Source of the DNA: an uncultured Candidatus Saccharibacteria bacterium
Lineage (GTDB): Bacteria; Patescibacteria; Saccharimonadia; Saccharimonadales; 2-12-FULL-41-12
DNA length: 19,058 nt
Direction: 5' to 3'
Assembly: GCA_946478995.1 (NCBI GenBank)
Contig: CAMLDK010000008.1
Location: 1-19,058, forward strand
Shown here: positions 1 to 7,354 of the stretch, piece after piece
Numbering within the stretch: position 1 is the stretch's first letter
Layout: every line of letters begins with the position of its first letter
Program-made: the position numbers and the translations under genes
The notes under the pieces: model-generated
The model's input: the letters and a program-made list of their open reading frames with translations, nothing else
Databases searched by the model: none
Told to the model about the DNA's origin: nothing

Positions 1-1082
1 TAGAAGTATCGGCAAAAACGGAAGAAGGCATAGATAAGCTGCTGGAAATGATCTTGCTCGTTTCAGATGTGGAAGAACTAAAAGCTGAGGAAAAAGGGCC
101 GGCGTCGGGCTTGATCATAGAAGCCCATATGGAAAAGGGCCGCGGTCCGGTAGGCGTAGCTTTAGTTGAGCACGGAACATTGAAAAAAGGCGAGTTCGTG
201 GTAGCCGGCAATACATACGCTAAGATCCGCAACCTTGAATCTTCTACAGGAAAACCCATTGAGACTGCCGGTCCCTCAACCCCGGTTACATTGACCGGGT
301 TTAAAAATCTTCCTCGTTTTGGCGATGAATTCGAGGCGGCAAAAGATGAAAAAACCGCCCGCAAATTAGCCGAAGAAAATACACTTAAATTCAAGCAATC
401 CGGCAAAGAGGAAGTCACCAGCGGAGATTTGATCCGTATCATTGACCGACAAAACAAAGTTTCCGAACTGAATATTATAGTCAAAGCAGATGTACAGGGC
501 TCTTTAAAGTCCGTTATCGATAGTCTACGGGCACTTAACGCCGAAGAAGTAGCTGTCCGTATAGTAGGCCAGGGCATAGGTGGAGTGAGCGAAAAAGACG
601 CGCATTTAGCTGCCACTTCGGAGGCTATAATTTATGCCTTCAACGTAGATACCTCGACAAATATAAAGCAGCTTGCCAATAGGGACGGAGTATCTATTCG
701 AGAGTTTAAGGTAATCTATGAATTAATAGATAATGCCAAAGAAGAAATGCAAAAACTTCTTGCTCCTGAAGTTATCACAACCGACCTAGGCAGGCTTCTT
801 GTGAAGGGCATATTTAAGATTACCAAAACTGAAGTTATCTGTGGCGGCGAGGTTACTAAAGGCAAGCTTCAAATCCCGGCTTTGGCTACAGCTTATCGAG
901 GAGATAAAGTATTGGCAGAAAAGCTTGAGATCGTTGGCCTAAAACGCGGTCCGCAAGAGGTGAAGGAAGTTCCCCAGGGCGAAATGTGCGGCGTGAGCTT
1001 TAAGAGTGAGAGCAGAGTGGATTTAAATGAAGGCGACAGACTCGAATTTTATACCCTAGAAACGAAGCAAAGGACTCTATAG
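1..1082 (+). CDS. infB: Translation initiation factor IF-2, C-terminal part (5' end outside the window)
   Basis: IF-2 is the GTPase that brings formyl-Met-tRNA to the 30S subunit and promotes subunit joining. The reading frame is open from base 3, before the first ATG at 48, so the gene continues to the left. The first residues, EVSAKTEEGIDKLLEMI, are the end of the G domain with its SAK guanine-specificity motif. Domain II follows (EEKGPASGLIIEAHMEKGRG), then domain III (KADVQGSLKSVIDSL) and the C-terminal fMet-tRNA-binding beta barrel, ending GVSFKSESRVDLNEGDRLEF. The Walker A and B motifs lie outside the window. The stop is TAG at 1080-1082, 20 nt before the next gene, so read-through into the acidic protein is likely. 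About 359 codons are visible, and the identification is firm. Confidence 0.97.
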   Translation, partial: EVSAKTEEGIDKLLEMILLVSDVEELKAEEKGPASGLIIEAHMEKGRGPVGVALVEHGTLKKGEFVVAGNTYAKIRNLESSTGKPIETAGPSTPVTLTGFKNLPRFGDEFEAAKDEKTARKLAEENTLKFKQSGKEEVTSGDLIRIIDRQNKVSELNIIVKADVQGSLKSVIDSLRALNAEEVAVRIVGQGIGGVSEKDAHLAATSEAIIYAFNVDTSTNIKQLANRDGVSIREFKVIYELIDNAKEEMQKLLAPEVITTDLGRLLVKGIFKITKTEVICGGEVTKGKLQIPALATAYRGDKVLAEKLEIVGLKRGPQEVKEVPQGEMCGVSFKSESRVDLNEGDRLEFYTLETKQRTL

Positions 1083-1102
1083 GAAAGGGCAGAAAGTAGC
1101 TC

Positions 1103-3010
1103 ATGGCAAGGTTTGAAGGTGGGTTTCCAAGTTCTTATGAAGACGAAGAAGATGACCTAGAAGATTTAGGAGATAGCGGTGCTGAATTTGACTTTTATAG
1201 TCCAGAGGATGGAGTAGAAGACGAGCCCTCCGCGGAAGAAGCTGACTTTGCCGAGAATCTGGCAAAAGCCCTAAGAGGTGAAGAACAGCACGGACTTGAA
1301 ATATTAGAGGAAGCCGAGGATAGCGAAGAGGAATCTACCGAGGAAGAGCTGGCCGAAGAGTTGTCGGCTGAAGACGAAGGCGAAGGGGAAGAAGCAGAAG
1401 ATGATGAGCCGGAAGCTGAGTCCGAAGAGCCCGGCAATGCCGAAGAACAATCGGAAAGTACGGAAGAAGACAGCGAGGATACTGAAGCAGAAGATGACGT
1501 TTCCGCAGAAGAAGATGCGGAAGATCAAATAGAAGCTGAGGATGCTGAGGAAGTTTCTGAAGAAATTGACGCCGAAGCCGACGCTGAAGATTCAGCCGAA
1601 GAGAGCTCAGAGGAGCTGGATGAAGGCGGCGCGGAAGACGAGACGGAACAGCAGGGAGAGGCTGAGGAGTCCGACAGCGTTGAAGACGCCGACCAAGCAC
1701 CTGAGGACGAACCGGATACTGAAACCGAGGGCGAAGCTACTGTAGAAGATGAAGCGGCTAGCCAGACACAGGAAGAGTCAGCGGAAACCGAAGAACCTGC
1801 CGATGAGTCAGACCAAGAATCAACAAGCGAAGAATCCGCTGAGGATCCAGAGAATCTAAATGAATCTTCCGCAGAAGATGAAACTGCAGAAAATGAAGAA
1901 ATGGCAGATGAATCAGAAGAAGGTCAAGAGAAGGCCGAAGAATCCGTCGAAGATGACAATGAATCAGAGCAAGAAGATAATGAAGACAGCCACGACGATG
2001 AAGAAGCGGAGCCTGCCGCTGAAAACAATGCCGAAGAACCTGATGAAATAGTCATAGAAGATATTAATTCCGGGGAACAGCCGGCGGATACAGGCTCCGA
2101 AGAATCCCCTGAAGAGGGCTTGGAGACTGATAGTGAAGAAGATATGGAAAATACTCAAGAAGGCGAAGAGGCCGACGAAGAGACCGATGAAGAGGTACTC
2201 TCAGAAGATACCGAAGAAGAACCTGGTTCCGAAGACGCTCCTGAAGAAGAGGAGCAAGCTTCGGAAGCCGCCGAAGATTACGACGATCTTGACCAAGAGT
2301 TTGCAAGCGGAGAAGATACAGAAACGGACCAGCCTGATACGCCTGAAGCTCAACAGGCTGCTGAGGCGAGCGACCAAGATCAAATTACGGACAGCGAAGA
2401 CTTAGAATCAGATCAGGAAGTTGAAGTAACCTCTGAAGACGAGGCGGAACCCGACCTTGAACAAGCTGATAATGAACAGCTTGCTGAAATTCCAGGCCAG
2501 GATCCGGAAGATTCAGGTGTTCAACCGGAGGAAGAAAATACATCAGAAGATGAGCATAAATCCGGCAACCAGGAATTCGTATCGGACTTAAATGAAGACA
2601 TCCAAGCTAGAAGTAACCAGGAATATTATGAGCAGACACTGGGTAAGGAGGATGAAGATTATGCCCATCCTGAACGCGAGAAAGAAGCCGCGAACGAACT
2701 GCAGGATCAGACGGGTATGGAGAAAGAGATACAAAATGCCGAAATTTCAAAGGAAAAACAGTTAGGTCCTAAAAGCACCCAGCAGGATTTCCAATCTGGC
2801 GATTTCGGTGCGGACCAAGGGCTTTTAGAACAATCTTCTGATGACCCGTCTCAGGCCCAAGGCAGCTATCAGCAGCCTCAACATGCCATTCATATTAATG
2901 CCGAGCCAATAGAGCATTATGAGCCGCCACCGAAGAGTAAAATACCTAAAGCCGCTATAGCAGCAGGAGTAGCCGGAGGTATATTACTCGGCCTGATCTT
3001 ATTCTTATAG
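1103..3010 (+). CDS. Extremely acidic low-complexity protein with C-terminal membrane anchor, function unknown
   Basis: I do not recognise a family for this 635-aa protein. Residues from about 60 to 485 are almost only Glu, Asp, Ser, Ala, Thr, Gln and Pro. Between Arg58 and Lys486 there is a single Lys or Arg (Lys277). A more balanced, Gln/Glu-rich part follows (about 486-600) and includes PEREKEAANELQDQ. The C-terminus is PPPKSKIPK followed by a Gly/Ala/Leu/Ile helix at about 617-635 that runs to the last residue. There is no N-terminal signal peptide. This is the layout of a tail-anchored protein. The lysines just before the helix suggest, by the positive-inside rule, that the long polyanionic part faces the cytoplasm. 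The start is ATG 1103, with a purine-rich AGGAAAGGG 13-14 nt upstream. It may be co-transcribed with infB. Continuous Glu/Asp codons create many spurious open frames on the other strand. Confidence 0.85.
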   Translation: MARFEGGFPSSYEDEEDDLEDLGDSGAEFDFYSPEDGVEDEPSAEEADFAENLAKALRGEEQHGLEILEEAEDSEEESTEEELAEELSAEDEGEGEEAEDDEPEAESEEPGNAEEQSESTEEDSEDTEAEDDVSAEEDAEDQIEAEDAEEVSEEIDAEADAEDSAEESSEELDEGGAEDETEQQGEAEESDSVEDADQAPEDEPDTETEGEATVEDEAASQTQEESAETEEPADESDQESTSEESAEDPENLNESSAEDETAENEEMADESEEGQEKAEESVEDDNESEQEDNEDSHDDEEAEPAAENNAEEPDEIVIEDINSGEQPADTGSEESPEEGLETDSEEDMENTQEGEEADEETDEEVLSEDTEEEPGSEDAPEEEEQASEAAEDYDDLDQEFASGEDTETDQPDTPEAQQAAEASDQDQITDSEDLESDQEVEVTSEDEAEPDLEQADNEQLAEIPGQDPEDSGVQPEEENTSEDEHKSGNQEFVSDLNEDIQARSNQEYYEQTLGKEDEDYAHPEREKEAANELQDQTGMEKEIQNAEISKEKQLGPKSTQQDFQSGDFGADQGLLEQSSDDPSQAQGSYQQPQHAIHINAEPIEHYEPPPKSKIPKAAIAAGVAGGILLGLILFL

Positions 3011-3016
3011 TATCAA

Positions 3017-3026
3017 TTTGCGCAAA
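3017..3026. repeat. Short perfect palindrome TTTGCGCAAA
   Basis: A 10-bp self-complementary sequence lies just after the stop of the acidic-protein gene and 23 bp before the -35 box of the next promoter. It has no loop and no T-run, so it is not a convincing terminator. It could be a small protein-binding site. Confidence 0.25.
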
Positions 3027-3048
3027 AGTAACGCTAATGGTAAAGTAC

Positions 3049-3077
3049 TTGACTTTTTCTAATGTTTATGCTAGTAT
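3049..3077 (+). promoter_or_regulatory. Sigma70-type promoter with extended -10 for the 786-aa protein gene
   Basis: TTGACT (3049-3054), a 17-bp spacer and TAGTAT (3072-3077), with an extended -10 TG at 3069-3070. The predicted start is near 3084, giving a leader of about 50 nt before ATG 3136. This is one of the best promoter matches in the window and implies strong transcription separate from infB. Confidence 0.7.
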
Positions 3078-3135
3078 TAGGAGCAATATCAAAACTTGAT
3101 AAAAAATAAAAACAACAGTAGAAAGATAAAGAACC

Positions 3136-5496
3136 ATGGCCACACCCATACCAGGAAATACACCATCACCAGAAGTAGCCTTTGAAAACCCGGGTAATAA
3201 TCCAGCTGGAACACCGGAACAGTTTGATATGGGCCAAAACCCCGATGGTACTTTCCGGAGTGTAGGCGAATCCGTTGGAAGCTGGAGGCCAAATGCCGAC
3301 CCCTCAGTAGTAAACTTTGAAGATTTACAGCATGCTACGGCACGAATAGTAAGAAGTCCCGAGGGGCGTAACCCGGGCGGAGATGGCCTTGAAACCTTAT
3401 CCGGAGCAGGCTTACTCTCCGAATTAAGAGGGGCTATCAATGATTTTAACGGCGTAGGTTCAGAGCGTGAAACCATGTCGAGGTTAAGTAGATTTAATCC
3501 ATTTCGTCATGAAAACCAAAAACATACTGCCGAAGATGTCAGGCGGGCTGCCGGAAGACTTGATGCGGTCCAGGAGGAGATGTCTGTACGTCTGGAGGAA
3601 ACTCTCCGCGATAAAGAGCGTAACGGGAATCCTTACTTTAATGAAGACGCAATTCAAACAGCTTTAGCAGCACATAAACTATTCGGTACTTTCACCGTAG
3701 CCAGGCTGAGAAAAGAAAGCCTGGAAAACCAAGCCGACAGGTCTAATTCCCGCGGTATATTAGGTAGGGTAAGCAACTTCCTGACCAGAAGAGTGGTTGA
3801 TATCGACCAGAGAGTTGAAAGCCAGGACATTAGTAAGATGGGCGGCAGGTTAAGGAAGCTTGGTTATTTTGGGATCACAGCTTTACCGCTCGGCGTAGCA
3901 GGTATAGCCGCTATTCCTCTGCTAGGACTTGGCGCAGGAGCTGCAGCAGTAGGTACCGGCGTTTTTGCAGCCGGAAGAGTCGGCCGAGGTTTATTCTCGG
4001 CAAAAATACAGAATACAGCCGACAGCATAACGAGGGCTGAACAAGACCAGATTGAGAGGGTAGGCCAGCAAATGAGCCAAGCTGATAGGGGCATTACTTC
4101 CGCATTTGTAGAGGGTGGCGAGGCCAAGGTCAGGCAAGCAGACAGACGGTTGCTGATGGCTGCTGGCGCTACGGCCGCCTTCGGCGCATTAGGTTATCTT
4201 GGCGGTAATATTATAGGAGATGTCGGAAGAGACTTGAAAGATAATGGAATACTCCACTACATGGGTGATGGGGTTGATAAGGCTACAGATTTTGGAGATG
4301 ACTTTATAGCCGGCGATGGCAATGACGGCGGCGGATCAGGCGGAGATCAGGGTAGTGACGGCGGATCAGGCGGAGGTGACGGGCCCGATAAAGAAGCTAT
4401 GCCTCCTGAATCAACTGACACTGGCGAGCATGATTCCGGAATAGGCGATGCGGTAGATAAGGTAACCGGTATTATAAACGGTGCCACAGATGCTGCAAGC
4501 TCTGCTTACCAGGACATTAAAGAACAAGGACTACTTCACTACCTCAACGAAGGAGTCGATGCAACTCACCACTTTGGAGATGATGTACTGAACGGTGTAG
4601 ATACGGAACACACACCTGATACGCCCGATGCGACCGATATTCCCCAAGAGGGCGGGAATGGAGGAGCTGATACTGTTCCTCATGAGCCAAAAAGCCCGGG
4701 CAGCCCTACTGATGAGCACATGGCCGAAACCCACCAAAGAGACGTGGCGAATTTCCTTGTTGATGCCCATACAGGTGAGAGAATTTCAATAGATACCCTT
4801 AATGTAAAACCCGGCGGCGGATTCATCACTACTTTTCAAGAGCAGTACGGGCTAAGCAGCCAGCAGGCCAATGACCTATATTATAGGGTTGAACCGCATT
4901 TGAGAGGAATGGACGGGACTTATGCCGGCCCGGGCGATGTGAGAGTATCTGCTCCCGGCGAGCTGAAATTGTCTGCGGATGCAAGACAAGCTGTCCAAGA
5001 CGAGCTTATAAAGATGGGAATAGCTGAGAACAAACCGGTTAGCGGAAGTATTGCAGACGCTAAAGCACTATCCGGCCCTGGAACTGACCCGTCTGCAGGA
5101 GCTGATACGAAACCTGGTCCTACTACGGGCGGACTTGAGGCCGAAAAGCCTATATCCCCGGAAGAAGCTATAAAGGGTGAGATCGATGGATACCTTGACC
5201 CCAACAGGCTGCAAGATGATGAAGCGTGGGATTACGTCGAAAATGTTATCAGCGGCGCAGAGAACGGCGCCATAAGCGCTGAGCAAATGTCCGCTATTAA
5301 TGATCAAGTAACAAGTAGGATAGAGGTTCTGAATGGATTAGAGGCCCAGCTTGACAAAATTCAGGTCCAAGGCGGCTCAGCAGAACTAGAAGTATATGAG
5401 GATCGACTTGATCTTGCTTTGGACAGACTGGAGCACGTAAGAAGGATCCTAGAAGAAAGCATGCAGCGATCACAGGAATTAGATTCCGGAGAATAA
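3136..5496 (+). CDS. Large putative membrane protein with duplicated LHY..GVD..FGDD motif, function unknown
   Basis: This 786-aa protein has no family I can name. In order it has: a Pro/Gly/Asn-rich N-terminus (1-60); a helical, charged region (about 125-205); a Gly/Ala-rich hydrophobic stretch at about 242-280; a charged loop; a second hydrophobic segment at about 339-361; a Gly/Asp/Ser-rich linker (about 392-420); a Pro/Asp/Thr-rich linker (about 485-530); a compact segment around 536-640 (VDAHTGERISIDTLN, then FQEQYGLSSQQANDLYY); and a C-terminal coiled-coil-like helix (about 716-780). Residues 366-389 and 460-483 are an ungapped repeat (DLKDNGILHYMGDGVDKATDFGDD and the later copy) with 13 of 24 identical. 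There is no signal peptide. The start is ATG 3136, behind a weak AGAAAGA. Two hydrophobic segments suggest a membrane hairpin with large soluble ends. Confidence 0.85.
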   Translation: MATPIPGNTPSPEVAFENPGNNPAGTPEQFDMGQNPDGTFRSVGESVGSWRPNADPSVVNFEDLQHATARIVRSPEGRNPGGDGLETLSGAGLLSELRGAINDFNGVGSERETMSRLSRFNPFRHENQKHTAEDVRRAAGRLDAVQEEMSVRLEETLRDKERNGNPYFNEDAIQTALAAHKLFGTFTVARLRKESLENQADRSNSRGILGRVSNFLTRRVVDIDQRVESQDISKMGGRLRKLGYFGITALPLGVAGIAAIPLLGLGAGAAAVGTGVFAAGRVGRGLFSAKIQNTADSITRAEQDQIERVGQQMSQADRGITSAFVEGGEAKVRQADRRLLMAAGATAAFGALGYLGGNIIGDVGRDLKDNGILHYMGDGVDKATDFGDDFIAGDGNDGGGSGGDQGSDGGSGGGDGPDKEAMPPESTDTGEHDSGIGDAVDKVTGIINGATDAASSAYQDIKEQGLLHYLNEGVDATHHFGDDVLNGVDTEHTPDTPDATDIPQEGGNGGADTVPHEPKSPGSPTDEHMAETHQRDVANFLVDAHTGERISIDTLNVKPGGGFITTFQEQYGLSSQQANDLYYRVEPHLRGMDGTYAGPGDVRVSAPGELKLSADARQAVQDELIKMGIAENKPVSGSIADAKALSGPGTDPSAGADTKPGPTTGGLEAEKPISPEEAIKGEIDGYLDPNRLQDDEAWDYVENVISGAENGAISAEQMSAINDQVTSRIEVLNGLEAQLDKIQVQGGSAELEVYEDRLDLALDRLEHVRRILEESMQRSQELDSGE
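4231..4302 (+). repeat. Protein-level internal repeat, copy 1
   Basis: Encodes residues 366-389 of the 786-aa protein, directly after its second hydrophobic segment. It aligns without gaps to the copy at 4513-4584. Shared positions include D, K, G, LHY, GVD and FGDD. Each copy is followed by a low-complexity linker. Confidence 0.75.
4329..4375 (+). repeat. 17-bp direct repeat, 30-bp period, coding a Gly/Asp/Ser linker
   Basis: The same 17 bp occur at 4329-4345 and 4359-4375 (cggcggatcaggcggag). They encode part of a glycine-rich linker (GGGSGGDQGSDGGSGGGDG) in the 786-aa protein. The 30-bp period keeps the frame, so copy number could change without breaking the gene. Confidence 0.7.
4513..4584 (+). 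repeat. Protein-level internal repeat, copy 2
   Basis: Encodes residues 460-483 (DIKEQGLLHYLNEGVDATHHFGDD), the second copy of the motif at 4231-4302. It is followed by an acidic, Pro/Thr-rich linker. Confidence 0.75.
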
Positions 5497-5497
5497 A

Positions 5498-5526
5498 TTA
5501 ATAAATAAATACGTTAATGCTAAAAT
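5498..5526 (+). promoter_or_regulatory. Possible promoter for the 125-aa gene
   Basis: TTAATA (5498-5503), 17 bp, TAAAAT (5521-5526), with an extended -10 TG at 5518-5519. Transcription would begin near 5533, inside the Shine-Dalgarno AGGGGA (5531-5536), so the leader would be about 9 nt. The region is very AT-rich, so a chance match is possible. The gene may simply be co-transcribed from 3049. Confidence 0.35.
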
Positions 5527-5541
5527 AAAAAGGGGAATAAA

Positions 5542-5919
5542 ATGTACAAACTCGACAATAACTTTCTAAAAGAACTAGGCTTAGACAGCTTGCCATCTGC
5601 TGAAAAGAACAAGATGCTGGCTCATATCTATGAAACACTTGAGATGAGGGTCGGTATAAAACTAGCCAGCAAGATGACCGATGCTCAACTGGATGAGTTT
5701 GAAAGCTTTATAAATAAGAATGACCAGAAAGGTGCGCTTCATTGGCTTGAAACCAACTTTCCGAATTATAAGGATGTGGTAGCCGATGAGCTAAATAAGC
5801 TCAAGAAAGAGGTTAAAGCTTCTGCTCCGGTAATCTTAGAAGAGATAGCGAAATCTACCACCGGTTCAACCGAGGAAAAACACAATACTCCTCATAATTC
5901 AGACGGCAAAACACAATAA
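5542..5919 (+). CDS. Small DUF5663-like protein, function unknown
   Basis: A 125-aa soluble protein. It begins YKLDNNFLKELGLDSLPSAE and continues with EKNKMLAHIYETLEMRVGIK and MTDAQLDEFESFI. This pattern resembles the DUF5663 family that I associate with CPR bacteria, although I cannot run the profile. It is mostly predicted helical with an acidic, conserved-looking N-terminal two thirds and a Ser/Thr/Asn-rich tail. No catalytic motif, signal peptide or membrane segment is visible. ATG 5542 has a clear AGGGGA 5 nt upstream. It is 45 nt downstream of the 786-aa gene, in the same direction, and ends inside the shared palindrome with fmt. Its position suggests, but does not prove, a link to the two large unknown proteins upstream. 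Confidence 0.85.
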   Translation: MYKLDNNFLKELGLDSLPSAEKNKMLAHIYETLEMRVGIKLASKMTDAQLDEFESFINKNDQKGALHWLETNFPNYKDVVADELNKLKKEVKASAPVILEEIAKSTTGSTEEKHNTPHNSDGKTQ

Positions 5920-5938
5920 CTTTAAATTTAAAGTTATT
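5915..5938. terminator. Bidirectional terminator-like perfect palindrome holding both stop codons
   Basis: AATAACTTTAAA (5915-5926) is followed directly by its exact reverse complement (5927-5938), then TTTT on the plus strand. It separates two converging genes. The TAA of the 125-aa gene (5917-5919) and the TAA of fmt (5934-5936) lie at mirror positions within it. It has no G+C-rich stem, so its strength as an intrinsic terminator is uncertain. Confidence 0.55.
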
Positions 5939-6752
5939 TTATATAACCCCTTATAAATTCACCGGCAGTCATCGGTTTCTTACCGGAGGGTTGGAGGCGT
6001 TGGATTGTCAATGAGTTTTTCCCGCAGCCGACAATAAGTGTATTCTTGTCGGTTTTTATTTCTCCAGGTTTAGATTCGGCCTCAAGTACGTCAGCGTCTA
6101 ATATAATGCAGTCGACATCATTTATTTTGGCTTTGCTTTTTGGCCAGCCGGCGTAAGCCCGTATCTCTCGCTCTATTAATATTGCCGGCTTATCCCACGC
6201 AATTATCCCATCTTCTTTAGAGATTTTTTTCGTATAGCTAGCTTCATTTTCGGATTGCGGCAAAGGCTTGGCCTTGCCTGATAAGATATCGTCCAAACAC
6301 TTTATCAAAAGCCGACACCCTAAAGTTAAAAGCCTATCAGCTAACTCCTGCTTGGTTTCCGTACCTGTCAGGTCTATCGCCTGCTGGGCTATTATAGGCC
6401 CTTCATCCATTCCTTCCGCCACTTGCATAATAGATACGCCGGTTTTATTTTTACCGCTCAGGATAATTTCTTCTATCGGTGTAGGGCCGCGTCCCTGGGG
6501 CAGCAGAGAAGGGTGTATGTTGATAATGCCGTAAGGAAATATATCTATGACGGTTTTCGGCAGAATCCGGCCATAGGCCACCAGTACGCCTATATCAGGT
6601 TTTAGTGAATGTAATTCTTCTTCTTTGTCTTCCAGGTCTTTATCGACACTATGTATTTTATATCCATTATTTATCAAGGCCTGTTTGACGGAAATATTGA
6701 CCGATATTCCTGTTGCCAGCTTTTCATTACCAAAAAAAACCAGCTTAGCCAC
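5934..6752 (-). CDS. fmt: Methionyl-tRNA formyltransferase
   Basis: Transfers a formyl group from 10-formyl-tetrahydrofolate to Met-tRNAfMet so that translation can start with formyl-Met. From the start chosen here (272 aa), the catalytic triad is Asn78 and His80 in INIHPSLLP and Asp116 in EGMDEGPII. The Rossmann start AKLVFFGNE is clear, and a short C-terminal OB-like domain begins near AYAGWPKSKAKI. It is shorter than the roughly 315-aa E. coli enzyme. The start is GTG at 6752, with GGGG 6-7 nt before it and only 2 nt after the def stop. A TTG at 6764 would add four residues and overlap def. It is the last gene of priA-def-fmt, next to the deformylase that removes the group it adds. Confidence 0.93.
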   Translation of the reverse strand: MAKLVFFGNEKLATGISVNISVKQALINNGYKIHSVDKDLEDKEEELHSLKPDIGVLVAYGRILPKTVIDIFPYGIINIHPSLLPQGRGPTPIEEIILSGKNKTGVSIMQVAEGMDEGPIIAQQAIDLTGTETKQELADRLLTLGCRLLIKCLDDILSGKAKPLPQSENEASYTKKISKEDGIIAWDKPAILIEREIRAYAGWPKSKAKINDVDCIILDADVLEAESKPGEIKTDKNTLIVGCGKNSLTIQRLQPSGKKPMTAGEFIRGYIK

Positions 6753-6754
6753 TT

Positions 6755-7330
6755 TCAACCCCAAAAGTCAGGATTATTTTTTATGGTTTTTTCGTAATCA
6801 AGTTCTTCAAGCTCTCCGCTTTCTGTAAGTTTATAAAAACTATCGGGATTCTCTTTGATATGGTCGATGAACATTATGCCGTTCGTGTGGTCTATCTCAT
6901 GCTGCAGTACCCGGGCTAAAAATCCTTCGGCTGTCATTCTGATCTCTTTTCCGCTTAGGTCCTGAGCTTTGATTTTAACCTTATTGTGCCGGGGAACTTT
7001 GCCATATATATTCTTAACGCTTAAACAACCCTCATAATCTTCGATTATATCGCCTTCGAGCCTTATTATTTTCGGGTTAACCAGCGTTTGAAATGTCTGA
7101 TCAGACTTGTTGTTGAAGTCATTCCTGATGATTACAAGCTTTAAAGGAGCATTGATCTGAACCGCAGCCAGAGCTACTCCTACTTCATGTTTTCTACTTT
7201 CTTCCCATGACAAAGTAGCGCTGATCATTTTTTTTGCTAGATCAGAAACCTCCTCAGATAATATATTTACCTTTTTTGACCTCTGCCTTAAAGATTTATG
7301 AGGCAGGGTTATAATGTCCGATTTATTCAT
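6755..7330 (-). CDS. def: Peptide deformylase
   Basis: Metalloenzyme that removes the formyl group from the N-terminus of new proteins. Of 191 aa, motif II is EGCLS (Cys102) and motif III is QHEIDH (His144, Glu145, His148). Together these give the metal ligands and the catalytic Glu. Motif I, usually GxGLAAxQ, reads GVALAAVQ at 51-58, so its second glycine is Ala. The catalytic set is complete, so activity is expected. The start is ATG 7330 with AGGGA about 3 nt upstream. The gap to priA is 24 nt, and the TGA stop sits 2 nt before the GTG of fmt, which suggests coupled translation. Confidence 0.95.
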   Translation of the reverse strand: MNKSDIITLPHKSLRQRSKKVNILSEEVSDLAKKMISATLSWEESRKHEVGVALAAVQINAPLKLVIIRNDFNNKSDQTFQTLVNPKIIRLEGDIIEDYEGCLSVKNIYGKVPRHNKVKIKAQDLSGKEIRMTAEGFLARVLQHEIDHTNGIMFIDHIKENPDSFYKLTESGELEELDYEKTIKNNPDFWG

Positions 7331-7354
7331 TTCCCTAAGTATAGCAACTATTGC

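Noticed and set aside
1195..2383. Several open frames of 60-121 codons on the minus strand and in other plus frames inside the acidic-protein gene
   Set aside because: They arise because Glu/Asp codons read in other frames or on the other strand give few stops. Their products are Ser, Leu/Arg or Lys/Met-rich nonsense without start signals.
4329..4375. Glycine-linker direct repeats as a CRISPR or mobile-element signature
   Set aside because: Only two in-frame copies inside a coding sequence; this is ordinary linker slippage.
6268..6828. Plus-strand open frames opposite fmt and def
   Set aside because: They are antisense shadows of well-supported genes, with no initiation signals or recognisable product.
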